From Struthidea cinerea (lineage: Eukaryota; Chordata; Aves; Passeriformes; Corcoracidae), in NCBI GenBank assembly GCA_013397865.1, contig VZTI01005557.1, forward strand, positions 304,662-368,661: DNA of 64,000 nt. The letters are read 5' to 3'. The position numbers and the translations under genes are program-made. The notes beneath the pieces are model-generated. The model did no database searches and was not told the origin of the DNA. It saw only the letters and a program-made list of their open reading frames with translations. This document shows positions 9,880 through 22,500 of this stretch, in pieces; position 1 is the stretch's first letter, and every line of letters begins with the position of its first letter.

Positions 9880-11600
9880 TTTTGCTCCATAACAACATCT
9901 TGCTGTTTCTTTAGTATCCTGCCATTCTTTAATACTGAACATTAAATTTTTACAAGACGAAATGAGTAGTTATTAACATTTCCATTTCTGGACTTCATAA
10001 CAAGCCGTGCTCCCCCTTTAACATCACCTACAGTTCTGTCCCTTTGCCTGCTGTTATGTGACCGTGTAATGAAAAGCCTGCAATGCACACAGGCAGAAGG
10101 AAGGGTTAAAAGAGCCAAGGGAGCCTTTAATTCCTTCGTTTTCTGACTTTTGTGGGTTTAATACACAATCTTAACATTCCATTAGTAAGTGGTTGCATTT
10201 TTTTCTTTTTAACCGAAGAGATTAAAGGTTCCTTCAGATTTTGCATTTTTTCGCTACTCTTTAGTCGTGTCAGTTTTGCATGCTAGGCAGGCAGGAGGTG
10301 AAAATCTGTCCTCAGTGGCCATTGGTGCTGCTCCCAGAGCCCAGTGATGGATGTCTGAGAGTCCATAGGGGACTGCTGTTCCCTAAAGAATGTCTACAGG
10401 TAGGGAAATGTTCCCAAACCCCTGGTTCTTGGGTTCCTCACTAACCATTACCAAGTGGGTAAAGGGCTTTGTAAACTGCTTGCAAAACCCTGAAGTGTTA
10501 CATGCTGTCAGGACATCTGATCCTGCTCGTTGGGATATTAATCAATAAGTCAGTGGTAAATAGATGTTGAAATGAGGTTTCATGTTTAAATGTGAAGGAA
10601 AGAGACGGCTGCTGCTCTAAACAGCTTCCCCTGAATCAGTTGCATGGGTGGCACTGGTATGAATCAAATCAGTCCTTTTCCCTCCTCTGCCCACTGGCTC
10701 CTTATGATCATTGCTCTGTGGGCAAGAAAATCTTTTTCCCCCACTTCGTGTTACGACTGCACTAGGCTGGCAATGGAGAAACTTATTTATTATAACTAGC
10801 TCTCAAATCTGCCTGTCAAGATATGTTTTTTCACTTGAAATTTGGCGTTCAAAGCAACCGTGAGCCAGAGCTTCTTTAATGTGCTTGTGGGGTAGGTGAG
10901 CAACTATTTCTCAGTTTTATTCTAAGTTCTGTATTCTGAGCGTCCTGGACATGGAATAGCAACTTTTGCTCTAAAACTTCACTGAAATAAGATAGTGAAG
11001 ATTCTGGTTGTAATTTTCACTGAAAACCAACAACCAACAGTTGTAAAGGATTTGGAGTTGAAGCTGGTATTTTCAAAGATTTTCCTATTACTTCGATTTA
11101 GTTTTTTACTGAAAGTGCGCTGGTGAGAAATAATGTCAAATTATTACTTCATACATGTACAAGCAAATATCATCTCTAAATATTTTGCAGAATAACAACT
11201 GCTTTGGTATTAGTCAACTAAACATTTTCAGATGGCTTCACCTTTTAAAAATGTGGTTATTTCTCTCTGTTTGGTAGGTGCACAGTTTAGAAACAAAAGT
11301 GAGCAAAACAGGCAAAGATCATGTCTAGATATGTATCAAAAGTTAAAATTACTTTAGATAAAGAAAATTGCCTTTGGATTTTCCAGGGGAAAATAATGCA
11401 ATGAATTAACCGAAAAAGATGAAGAACTAAATATGCCAATGACTTTTATTTTTTTTTAGTGGCCTGATTCATGTTCTTATTACCTATTTTGTACTCTTGG
11501 CCCTCATGAAAAACCTTTGGATAGAACTTAATTTAGTACATTGTTACAAACTCTGATATCTGCCTGATTTTATCAAAGTTCATGAACCCTTTGAGAGGCG
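9880..11600. other. AT-rich unexplained block, candidate conserved non-coding DNA
   Basis: No reading frame above 60 codons occurs between about 9,810 and 11,880, the longest such gap in the window. The sequence is AT-rich, unique and free of simple repeats. Two parts look most element-like: about 10,020-10,270 and about 10,930-11,580. This is a judgement from composition and context, not from alignment. Confidence 0.3.
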
Positions 11601-12824
11601 ACCCCCCTCATGCCCCTGGGGTTCTGGAGAGGGATTTATGGTTTCATGTGCAAAACGGTGTGAAACTTGGCACTTTCACATGGCCTGAACTCTGACAGCT
11701 CCAGGAGCTCTAAGTGAGCTCAATCCAGCTCAAGAGGCAAAGTAAAGCTTTATTGAAACTCGCTGGAACTTGGACCAAATTCCAGTTTAAAAAACCTGGC
11801 CCTTAGTGTCCTGTCATTGCCTTATCATTGACATGGAGGAAATCCATCCTGTGTGGCTGTTGTGCAGATAAATTCAGGAGCATTTACCAGGTGCTCCAAT
11901 GAGGATGGTGGCAGTGGTGGTGTTGGAGCAGGAGTGCTCGGAACGGAGGTCGGTGACCCAGAGATGTGAATGTCTTAACAGTCAGTGTAGGGATAGGAGA
12001 AGTCCCGAGTTCCTTCCTGCTGAAGAGCCGGGCCAGGCCAGTCATTAGGGCTGTCTGACAGGGTGAATGAGTCACAGTCAAATCAGGCACTCGTTTACAT
12101 CACCAGGCTTTTTCGGGGCCTGTGCAAACTGCAAGCTCCAGCTCATACTGAAGGCCAGGTCTGCCTTTGCTAACTCTGCTTTCACTGGGCTTGGATGATT
12201 ATGAGAGGGAATTCAGCTAAAGGTCAAAATAACTACTTGTCTCCTCATTCATAAACTAGCAAAGGTACAGCCAGTATCCAGGTTCATTAAAATACAGCAT
12301 CAGGTTCCTAAAGTTCTGCAGTTCTGCAGATCCTGTAGTTTTTGAAAGAGTTGAAGTCCCTGGCAGTCACTGGAACTGACTGATGCCGGGGACTGGGCCC
12401 ACAAGGTACAGAAATATTTCTTCCTTTACTCACTTCCTGGCCTTGCCCTCTGGACTGTGTGGCTTTGGAGCTTTCATCACTCAGGTAGGTCATGTTGTGC
12501 CTCTTCCTACCAGGTCCTGAAACGAGCCAGTGTTGCTCTCCTGAACTGGCTGTCAGTGAACACTTCTGTGTTGCATTGCTGGTATTTCTGCACTGTCTGA
12601 AGTACTCCAGGGATCCTCCACGGGTGGATTTGTCAAAATGGACCTCTTTCTAGGGGCTTGTGATTGTTGCATTTATGTGGTGTGGATTCCAGCTGTGATC
12701 CTACAGCGTGCTTGCGATGACAGCACCGCAGCCTATAAAGTCACAATAGGAATATTCTGCTGTTGAGTCAGGCAAAAGGCTGGTTATCAAGAACTGGGTT
12801 TGTTTTTCTGACTATGGGCTAAAC
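11601..12824. other. Unique intergenic DNA
   Basis: No gene or repeat recognised before the CR1 element begins. Confidence 0.5.
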
Positions 12825-14480
12825 CCTTTCAGGAGAACATGAAACTCCCCACATCTGCTGGAAGGGGCAGCGTGATGGGGATAAGCAATTTGGGAGATGT
12901 ATGGAATATGTGAGGGACGACACTTTGGTGCTGCTGCTGGACAAGTTGACTGGTGAAAGCTGGACCTGCTGCTCCCGAGTAAGGAAGAAATGTTTTGGAA
13001 AGACTTGGCTGCAGTGTCATGAGATGGCTGGTTAAGAACCTGAGAGAAGTGAGAAAAGTAATATAATAATCACTCAAAATTTCAAGCATGTGGACTTTGG
13101 CTTGTTCAAGGAACTGGGAAGCAAAATCTCCTGGGAGTCTGCCCTGGAGGGCAGAGAGACCCATGGAAGTTGCTTGATCTTCAAGGACAGCCTCCTCAAA
13201 GCAGCAGAACAGTCCATCCTGATGTTCAGGATGCTGAGCAGGTATAGCAGGAGGCCAGCGTGACTGAACGGGGAACTCCTGACTGATTTCAAATGCAAAA
13301 AGGAACGGTATGGAGGCGAAAGCAGAGACAAGCAACCAAAGAGGAGCACAGAAATGTTGCCTGGGCGTGTAGGAACAGAGTTAGGAAAGCTGAAGCTCAG
13401 CTGGAGCTGGAACTGATGAGGCTTTTGGAATGTAAGCAGGTTATTTCTACATGCAACCCAAGGGAGACTAAGGAAGATGTGGGCCCTCTGCTGAATGAGC
13501 TGGCTGATGAAAATCATGGGAAAAGGCTCCATTGTTCAATGTTTTGTCTTGGTTTTCATGAGCAAGACCTGCTTTCAGCTCTCTATGCATAGTGGCAGAG
13601 CTTGAGGGAGGAGGTGGTGCATGCATTAAAGAATTAAAGACCTCGTAGGTAAACGAGGCACTGCAAGCCCATGGAGTCAGTCAGGATGATCAGAGGGTGC
13701 TGAGGGGCTGAGACTGTTTAACATCATCTTTGGTCAGCCCTGATGAGAGACAGAGCACCCTTAGGGAGTCTGCAGGGGACACCAACACAGGACAAGTGGC
13801 TGGTGTGCTGGCCAGAGGAACCATCAGAGAAGTGAGCTGGGAAATGAATGCAAGGTCCTACACCTGGGACAGAAACACCCTATGCAGGTGTGGGGATAAC
13901 ATTTCTTGAGCTGGGAGACCCCACATCCAATGTGTCATTGGCTTGGCTCCTGCAGGACTAAAAGCCAATTCTTGCTGGATTGCCTGGCCTGACTATTCCC
14001 CTCTGCTCTTGCTCACTGGGATGCCACTGGAGCACTGCATCCAGTTTGGGACTCTGGTAGAAGCGCAGGCAAACTGGAGGGCGCTCAGAGAGCTGTGGTG
14101 GGTTAGCAGTGGGCTGGTGACACAGGAGGGAGGGGTGGGGGACCCCTGATTGATTTAGCACTCTGCCATGACCCAAGGGCTGTAGAGGGGATGAAGCCAG
14201 ACTCTTCTCAGATGTGCACAGCAGAAGGAGAGGAGGCAGCTGCCATGGATTATAGCAAAGAGAAATCTGACTGAATATAAGGACAACGTTCTTCAAAGCA
14301 CTAATGTTTTAGCACTTGAACTGTGAGAAATCATAAAATTTCCACTTTTGGAGAGTTCCTGAACTTGACTAGTAAAGGTCCTGAACAACCTCATCTAACC
14401 TGAAGTTGGACTGGCTCTGTGAGCAGGGGGTTGAAAGAGAGGAGCTCCAGAGGCTCATTAGTATTTCTAATTTTGTGGCA
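12825..14480 (+). mobile_element. CR1 LINE, 5'-truncated and internally deleted
   Basis: This is a dead copy of the main avian retrotransposon. Translated in pieces, it shows the end of the endonuclease (a degenerate GDFN-PDICW region at about 12,832-12,862, and LGCS...HEM-like bases near 13,002). Next comes the linker, which reads KHVDFGLFKELGSKISWESA at about 13,085-13,144, then LIFKDSLLKAAEQSIL. The bases around 13,470-13,500 match the linker phrase ENVGPLLNE. The reverse-transcriptase core is mostly missing: the sequence jumps from the linker (~13,560) to remnants of LFNI (~13,720) and the KCKVLHLG region (~13,850). The 3' UTR follows, with a stretch like GCCAGACTCTTCTCAGA near 14,200 and the usual tail region up to ~14,475. 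Stops and frameshifts are many. Long minus-strand frames here are antisense shadows. Confidence 0.88.
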
Positions 14481-15060
14481 GAGAGAAAAAGCACTGAGCA
14501 AGAGCAATAGATGGAGCAATGTGAATATGGCGAGTTCTTGTTTCTGTGTACACCATGTTGTTTCTACTTTGTGCTCCTTTGAACAAGCAGAGAAAGAGAA
14601 AACATTGTTTTGTTATTTTCTTTTTTTTTCTTCTCCCCAATTTCATCAAAAATGTGTAGGCAGATGTGCTGCAGTATGCAGTGCAATATCAGTGAAATAA
14701 TGGAAGTAATAACTGAGCATTTATTTCTGGCAGCTGTGTTTTCTCATAAATAGCAGTTTTGAATAAATCCTAACAATGGCTTAAAAAGTAAGAAAGATCT
14801 CTGTGGGTACACGAGAGACCTTAAAGCTAGATTCGACCTGAACTTTCACAACAAAAATTATTTAGTGCAGGATAGGAAATAATTTCAATAGAAAAAGAAA
14901 ATACTAAATATTTTTTCCTCACAAAATTATTGTAGCATGGACAGGAAGATACGAGGACATCTCTGACCAATTAAAATATTTTAGAAAGCAAAGTATTTGG
15001 CAGCCACTGGCACCTGCTGAAACACAAGCCCATGCTGGAATATCAGGCTTCTGCTGAAAT
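14481..15060. other. Unique intergenic DNA
   Basis: AT-rich, with a T-run at 14,620-14,630. No gene recognised. Confidence 0.5.
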
Positions 15061-15215
15061 ATGTACTGAGCGTATTTTTATGTTTTAAATATGACTTCCC
15101 ATCCTGGTATTTGCAGGTGCATTGTACTAAAGCGAACACAATCATTTTGTTAATTGCAGTTCAAGCTCATTAGGGAACTATAAAGGCAGAAGAATGAATG
15201 TAACCGTGCATTAAA
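15061..15215. other. Candidate regulatory block with a paired SOX-type motif
   Basis: A compact AT-rich unique stretch. It holds ACAAT (15,138-15,142), a 3-base spacer, then TTTGT (15,146-15,150). This is one base short of the facing ACAAT/ATTGT pair used by SOX9-class dimers, and homeodomain-like TTAATTG follows directly. Conservation was not tested. Confidence 0.25.
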
Positions 15216-17560
15216 TGGTAAATGATTTTGGGGTGGGAAGCAGTCAGGTGTGTTGCCCTAGGCTATGATTTTCCCCAAATTAACATACATAGCAAAGAAA
15301 GAAAGAATGAGGCGGGTGGGAAGAAAGAAAGGCCACAGGTCACCAAAGCAAACCTCCCAAACTCCAGCGGCGCTGAAGGGAAACATCAGCTGCCCAAGTG
15401 CTCAGTCTGGCTGGGACTGGCTCGCAGCAGCACAGGTTTGGTATTGGTTTCGGTTCATTCCAACCAAAAATGGTGACATCCAAACCACCTCAGCATTGTT
15501 CAGGTAGTGAATGTGTCACCGAGCTCTGGAAGGTCACACCACAGCCTGTGGGACTTCTGGGATGGGCAGCGTTCACGGCTCCTATTGCAAGCCCATCTCA
15601 AAGCAGTGTGTGCCTGAGCGAACAGCCAAACATTTCCCTCAGAGCGTTCATGGAAGGTTTGTAAACTCGAAAATGTGTTTATTGCAAAGCTTGGTTGCTT
15701 CCATCTCCCTGCCGGACTCTCAAGCCAGCAGGGATCCATGGAATTCCAGATGGTTGGACAAGCACGTTTTGCTGCCTCAGAACAATAATCGTCGAGCGAA
15801 ATGGAAACCTTGGCCAGCACTTCAGATCTGAGTAGCAACCCTGAGTGTCTCAGAGGCTGGGTTTCTAGATGGACATGGATCCAAGAGTAGTTTCTTTGTC
15901 TGGCCATGATTTGGATCTTCTGGAAAATCAGGCTCATTTATGTTGCCTCTTTTTTTTCTGTTTCACCTTTGCTTGAAGTGGAAATACTTGTTTTGAGCAA
16001 GGAGGAAGGTGCTGGGAGAACTGAATGGAGAACTGAGTGAGAATTTTCCCCTGGAATTATTTCAGCTGATACTGATAGGGGTTATTTTATGCAGTAACCT
16101 CTATTTTTATTTGCTCTTGTCTGTTTCCCAAAAGCATTTCCATTTTATGCCGCTCTAGTGATCTGTTTAAGCAGTCTCCAAAGGCAAAATTTTCATGACT
16201 TTGAGAATATATCTGTAACAGTTGAATGGTAATTGAGGTACAAATGACCTGAGTTTTTTTCTTAAAGCTTTCAGAAAAAGAGCTGTTTTCTGTCTAGTCC
16301 TAAAAAACTCCTTTGATAGAAAAGAGAGAGAGAAATACCATGATTTATTAATGCTTCTGTCTGGTAAAACAATATACTCCTTAGCCAGTGTTTAATCATA
16401 CTTGGTTCAATTTCTTTGTTCTTTAGTAGTATCCCAAAGAGAAAACAGACTTCCGTGGACAGTCCTCGCTCCGAGCTTAAACAGCTACTATGAAAAGCAA
16501 TTAGTCCAAATTAGCAAAAGTGTGTATATTAGTCACTAATTTTACAATTGTTCACAAAAATAATTGCACTCTAAAGCCCAGAAAGTGTACATAATAGACA
16601 GGAGGATTAGTATTTTTTTCCTCCTGCCTCTCATGTAGCTGGTGCTGTGTAGGGTCAGGGAAGAGCTCCTGGAATGGACTTGGTTGAATCTTTTCCAGTA
16701 AATCCTCTGCTCTTTGAAGTCCCAGCTTTGGCAGCTGCAGCCAACTTTACTGTCCAACATGAGACCAGTAAAACCAGATTTTGCTGGTAGACCCGGTCTC
16801 CGTGGTGGCTTCCTTTTGAAGAACCAAATATGGACAGTTAATTTGCTTTTGGAGGTACATTGTGTTTAACAAGATGGATATTTGTTCCTAACAGCTCAAA
16901 CACAGGGGTGTGTTCTCTTGTCTGCTGTGTCTATTCCTAATTAATTCACTCGCAGCTTTTCTTAGCACATTTGTTCTTTGCCTGTTGTGTGAAGTAGGTG
17001 TGCAAAGACAATGTGGGCAACTTTGAGTCTAAAATGAAAGTTCTCAGCTTGAGGCAGACAGATTATGAGCTGCTCAGTCCCGTGAGGGAAAAGTAAGAAT
17101 AAAAAACCTTATTGCCTGACAGCCGATCAAAAGTAATAATATTAAAAAATCAACCATGCCCATGGCTAGAGTGGTACAAAAGTCATCTTTATTGGCGGCA
17201 TATGGACAATATAGCGGAAATACTTTTTAAAATATTACAGGAAGGGCTTTCAGCCATAGTGGGGTTATTATGATGGGTGGATCTGAAATCGAAAACTTCC
17301 CAGGCATTTGCTGTGAATCGGGACAAACCCTTCTCTTCACAATGCAGAAGTTTCAGTGGCAGAGCTGCTCTGTGTGTGTGTGTGGCATGTGGCTGATGTG
17401 GGACTGACACCACCAGCTTTTTGGGAGAAGGAAAAAAGGAGTTTTCCTTGCCTTGAAACAGTAAGATATCTGCCAATTTGAGCAGCTCTAGCACCACCGT
17501 GCTGTTGAGATTTGGCAGCAGAGTGACTTTCGCTTTGCTTTGCTGCCAAACTCGGCCACT
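15216..17560. other. Unique intergenic DNA
   Basis: No gene supported. An ACAATTGT palindrome at 16,544-16,551 and a short TG run near 17,368-17,382 are the only simple features noted. Confidence 0.5.
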
Positions 17561-17770
17561 TAATGAACATTTCAAACCTCTCCCCTTGCACGTGCTCGGC
17601 TGATGTTTGGGGGCAAAGCCTGGTCTTTGCAGAGCGGCTGGGGCTTATTCCCGCTGTGGGGCGGCTGCTCTCCCACAGCCCCCACCCAGGACGGGTCTGT
17701 CCCTCGGGGAGATGGAGAGGGACACGGCCGAGAGAGGAATTGCTCTGTCATTGCAGCTGTATTTCCAGGA
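17561..17770. other. Small CpG-enriched patch
   Basis: GC-rich sequence with about nine CpG dinucleotides in roughly 200 bases, unlike its neighbours. It is too small and weak for a classical CpG island. It could be a distal element or just local GC drift. Confidence 0.35.
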
Positions 17771-18924
17771 TGGGAGTCACCTCGGGAACGCCTGCATGTC
17801 TGGGTGAGGGTCTCCCTCTGTGCTCGCAGGAGGGGGATGGATGTTTGCAGAGCTCCTCTGTCCCTCAATGCGTAGATACACGTGGAATAGAGGAGAAAAG
17901 AGAGCATGAGATTCGGGTATTATGGGGAGGTGGTAGAGAAAAGTTTGTGTTCAGCGTGCTTCCTTCCTGAATCTTGAAGTGGAGCTGGCATTTTTCTCTT
18001 CTGCAAAGGCCCCAGACAAAGCTCCTCAGCTCCCTCTCGTCTGCACAGCCAAAGGCACCGTGCTGTCCTTCACACAGGTCCTGTGTTCGCTTAAACTACT
18101 GGAGGCTCTTTGGCAACTCCAAGGGTCCCAGCCCTGCTGGAATTTGCTTCCAGCTGTTCAGTGGATTTTTCTGTAGCTTTATTTTGATTTTTTTTGTTTG
18201 TTTTTTGAAGTCAAGGATATCGCACACATGTGTGCAAACTGTATTTAAAAACATTTAGGATATACCAAAATTATCTTGCAACTTTAATTCTCTTCCCAGC
18301 TCTACTCCCATCTTCTGTGCTATGATACAGCCTTTAATTAGACCACTACAATTACAGACCTGCTTGGGGAATGAATCAGGGCTGTGTGGTAAAAGACACC
18401 ATTGTCCAAGGATCTCTACCCCGTTTCTGGCAGGAGTGGAAAGATGAATGGTGAGGGAGGTGGGGGTTTGTGGAAAGAGGAAAAAGTATTAAAGGCTGTT
18501 CAGATGTTCACTAGGGAATTAGCACTTTCAGTGCTTCTGCCAGAGTGATTCCAGGCAAGTTACTGAAACCAAACTCTTCATGGGTGGTCACTAATTCAAG
18601 TGTTCCTTATATTCTGGGTGTCTGACTTGAGACCCAGGGTACTGACCTGAAAACCTGAGCAGTTGCAGGAGAAGCTCAGGAGAGCTGTGGTGTAGAAAAT
18701 ACCATTGTAGAGCTCTGGAAAATGAAACGTTTTTGGCATGTCTGGTTGCACTGTCCCCATAGCCATGGATGCTTCAGCTGCCCTTTTCCTTCTTTGCTTC
18801 CCAGCCTGTGAAATTGGGGAAAGGTTGTCCCTTCTCTATGCTGGGAAACAGCAAAGGTAAATTCGTATTTGTGCCATGTCCAGAGGGCCATGGCACTGCT
18901 GCTCTGCCTCTGGGTTGAGCCCTG
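17771..18924. other. Unique intergenic DNA
   Basis: No gene or repeat recognised. Confidence 0.5.
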
Positions 18925-19056
18925 GGTGCCCGAGGGGGGCTGGGAGCCCGCGGGGTGCGCTGGGGCTCCTCACACCAGGGCCGGATGGCTTTGGGGGGTC
19001 ACAGCAGCCCCTTCCGAGCCCTGGCCGAGCCCGGGACAAGCACCCTGCCGGGAAAA
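18925..19056. other. Small CpG-enriched patch
   Basis: Strongly GC-rich with about nine CpGs in 130 bases, including CCCGCGGGG. No transcript signal can be seen. Confidence 0.4.
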
Positions 19057-19374
19057 TGGGAGTGTGCTGTGTCATCATGCCTATGCATGAGGGGAGGGAA
19101 AATGGCTGCATTTACCGTAATTCTGCCTTTTTCTCACTTTTGAGTGCTCGGCTTTGCAGGAACATTAAGTCGTCTTTATCTGTCTGAGTAGCAAACATCC
19201 CCCTACACCCCCCAGCAAAAAAATACTTTCCTAATGGTCCTTTGAAGCAGAACGCGCTGCCTCACTGGCTTGTTATTAGGAAGAAAACTTGGAGGCACAA
19301 ATGTTGATCTTTTGCTGCACAGCAGTTTATGGCTGGATAAAAGGTTTCTGAAAATAGGTTTGATTTAAATAAAA

Positions 19375-19545
19375 CAAACTCTCTCCACTTTAATTTTTCA
19401 TGTGTGAACGCTTCAGAGAGCGCTTCTGTAAACGTCATTGCAGCGCATGCCATTGCGTGCCAAATTAGAAGTTTCAGGGGCTTTGAAATTAGGCATCTGT
19501 TATCTCTTGCCTGGGGTTTACTTAAGGAAAACAAGAATTCAAAAC
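19375..19545. other. Candidate conserved non-coding block with retained CpGs
   Basis: AT-rich flanks surround a stretch (about 19,405-19,465) with five CpGs, including GCAGCGCATGCCATTGCG, a pattern often kept only under constraint. It is unique sequence with no repeat match. Confidence 0.25.
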
Positions 19546-22500
19546 ATGAATGCGTGCAATCTTTACCAAAATACTGATGTTTACAGTTTGACCTTTACTT
19601 TCTAGTGTTTGACTAAGGGCTAAGTATTTGGAATTATGCTTTGGCTTATAAATGTTTATCATCTAATAGGGATGACACCAGAGTTCTTGCAAAAATAAGA
19701 GTTCCTTGGAATAATGTGACTGAAAAAAGAGCCACAGTAAGGGAGGAAAGGGAAATGACTGGGACTTTCTGGGCAGGTGTCCTTGCCCTGCCAGCAACCC
19801 TCTCCCTCTGGGGGTGGTAACACAATTCCCCGCTGCCCGGCTCTGTGCTGTTCCTGTCTCCAGGTAAAACGCGAGGCCCTGAAGGCCAGCCCTCAAAGCT
19901 GGTGGCAGTGCTGGGCAGGGGAAGAGCTGTAGTGGTGTGAGCCCAGGGACAAGTTCATCACACAGTATGAGACCTGTGAAAGCTGTCATGCAATAGTGGG
20001 GCTATTTCTGCAGCCGTGCGGGAAAACCTGCTGGATTTTATCCTGGTTTTCTTCAGAACTATGTAGGAGGCTGTAACAGGTGGAATTTCTGATCAATGTT
20101 TTTAAGAAGCTGAAAGAAGGAAAGGGGATGAGGGCGGACATGGTGTAAAAAGGACCACAGGGAGCTATCATGCAGCTCCAAGTTTTCACTTTTTCTCCCT
20201 TACCACACAGTATCCTGCTTTTCCAATTTCCTGAGCACCTCAAGTTGCTGCCATTCTCTGTAGGAGATGCTGGGGCCTTCCCTTAGCTAGAAAGTGGTAT
20301 TTTTCACCCTGCCTTTTCCACACAGGTGCAGAAGTCCATAGCAATTCAGTTTAAGAAAGGTGGCTCAAGGAGCCATTCCTGTGTCCCTTTCTCTCTGCTG
20401 ATGTAAACATGCAGGAATGATATTTGGATTCCTCTGCTGTCGGTGAGGACAACTCTGGCTCAGTCTCTGAAGGGTTTCTGTTATCAGTTCTGTTTATTGA
20501 TGAGCTTGTTGCTTGTCTGCCTGCTTGATCTCTTTCCCTTCTTGTACCATTTTTTCACTTGGCTGAAGAACAAACTCTTCTTCCCTCTCTCTTTGCATAT
20601 ACTATTCCATTTCTTTTTCCCCAAATTTATGGCAAGTGAATAAAATGTGAAGGAGGCTGACAAGCTTTCTGCCAAGGTCTCCAGCGTTAGATATGATTCA
20701 TTAACCCAACCTTGAAGAGATGCAGAGGTCCAGTAAAACCTATTCAAGATCTTGTTTTGAAACGTGTTCAGGAATAGGGAGCGAGAGGTCCTTTACCATG
20801 TCGTGGCTTCCCTTCCTCTCCAGGAACAGGGCTGATAAGTTTTGTTTCCTGCCTGCCTTTGAAGGTATTTTTTTAGTGTATAATAAGTAGTGCAGACATT
20901 CTGATGTGGGTGGTTTTGCAGCCCTGGTGGTAAGGAAGGCAGTCCCACCTCTGTCCTGTCCTCCTCCCTGTGTAACCTCACCCTGCAGAGTAAGAGCAAC
21001 GTGTGTGTGAAACACAACCTTTGGAGTCCACGTGGCGTTTTTTACCTGTAGAATAGACAGAGGTGCAAACACAATTTGTTAGGCTGCGCATTGTCCAATT
21101 TTCTGATAGAGGCAAAGCTGCTCATCAGCTCATATGAAGTGGAGAGCAACAAAAAAATTCCTCGGAGGTATTGCATTAGATTTTATCTCAGTTACAGGAG
21201 ATGTGTGACTCTAGTGGTTTGGGAATGCTGCTCCTAGTGGCTGTGGGTCACTAAGGGTAGGATGTAGCCCACCTTGGTTTGTAAGCATTTAATCCTGGTT
21301 CATGTATTAGTAGGAAATGGCAGTGCTAATTTGGTCTGAGTGCTGGAGGTGACCTATGGATGTGCCAGCTGGAATCATCTGGCCACAGGAAAAGCAGAGA
21401 TTCTCAGATTTAGGATAGGCTTGCAGGCTGTTAGACTGGACTTACGTGTTTATTCTTTAAATTATTTACTCTTGATTATCAGAGAACTATTTTTTTTCCT
21501 TGGTTTGGAACAATTTATCTCCCAGATTGGGTGGCCAGAATTTGGATTCAGATTTTTGCTGCGAGAACTGCTTGACATGATCTACCTTGCTCTGTGTCTG
21601 GTATTTTGGGGTGCTTCAGCTATTTTCCCTCTGCTTTCAACATTGTGGTTTCTAAATATGTCTTCTTTTCAATGGCCAGTGGCAGATGAATTCCTTTTTC
21701 TCTCTTATGAACTAACTAAGAGATGGAGCAAAGGTAAAGTGCAGCTGCTGGAATACCAGTGTTTCCATCAAAGTTATGTATCCTCTGTTAGGAAAGCTTT
21801 CCAAGTCAAATGGGTACTGATGTGGAACAGTTGAATTTAGTAGCTTAGCATCTGAATAGTGCCATTATTTTTTTCATGCAAACTTTCCAGTACTTCTTTC
21901 CACTTTACCCACCTTTCCTAACAGGCCATTGTGCAGTGTTATCTCTGAAACTACTGTCAGATAACATTGGACAGTCACTGGTACAGTACAGACATCGGGT
22001 GGTTGATTATCCACTCCTCTATCAGTAGAGTTGTAACAAGGGAGCTTGTCCTAGTGGGATGACTGGTGGGAGGATTGAGGTTTCCTCAGTCTGCAGATGC
22101 TGGGTTTATGTTGTCAGCTGCATGTTCTGGTTCCGATTTTGGTACGTGCACACCGATGTCACTGCTGTTCTCACGTGTCTTGTGTGTGTCTCTCGGGTTT
22201 GTAGGTATTGCCTGGTGACCTGGATGGCAGCCCTGCACCACGCAGTAGCAAAAGAGAAAGAAATAAAAGAAGGGAAAACTCCTTAACCCACTGAAACACC
22301 CTGAAACACACGCACAAACCCCCCTATTCCATTAGAACTCTTGGGTTAAATACCAGTGGAGGGTCCAGTGCAGAGCAAACACTTTCTCTCAAGTTTGTAA
22401 GCTGTGTGCTGGGCAAAGCAGACATCCCAAGGGCAGAGTGCGGGCCCTGCCATCCAAGGTCAGGGCTGTGCGGCTGGTGCCAAGCTGGGTGATGGAGATC

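Noticed and set aside
12829..13532. 168- and 152-codon minus-strand frames
   Set aside because: They run antisense to a CR1 element whose + strand remnants are clearly recognisable.
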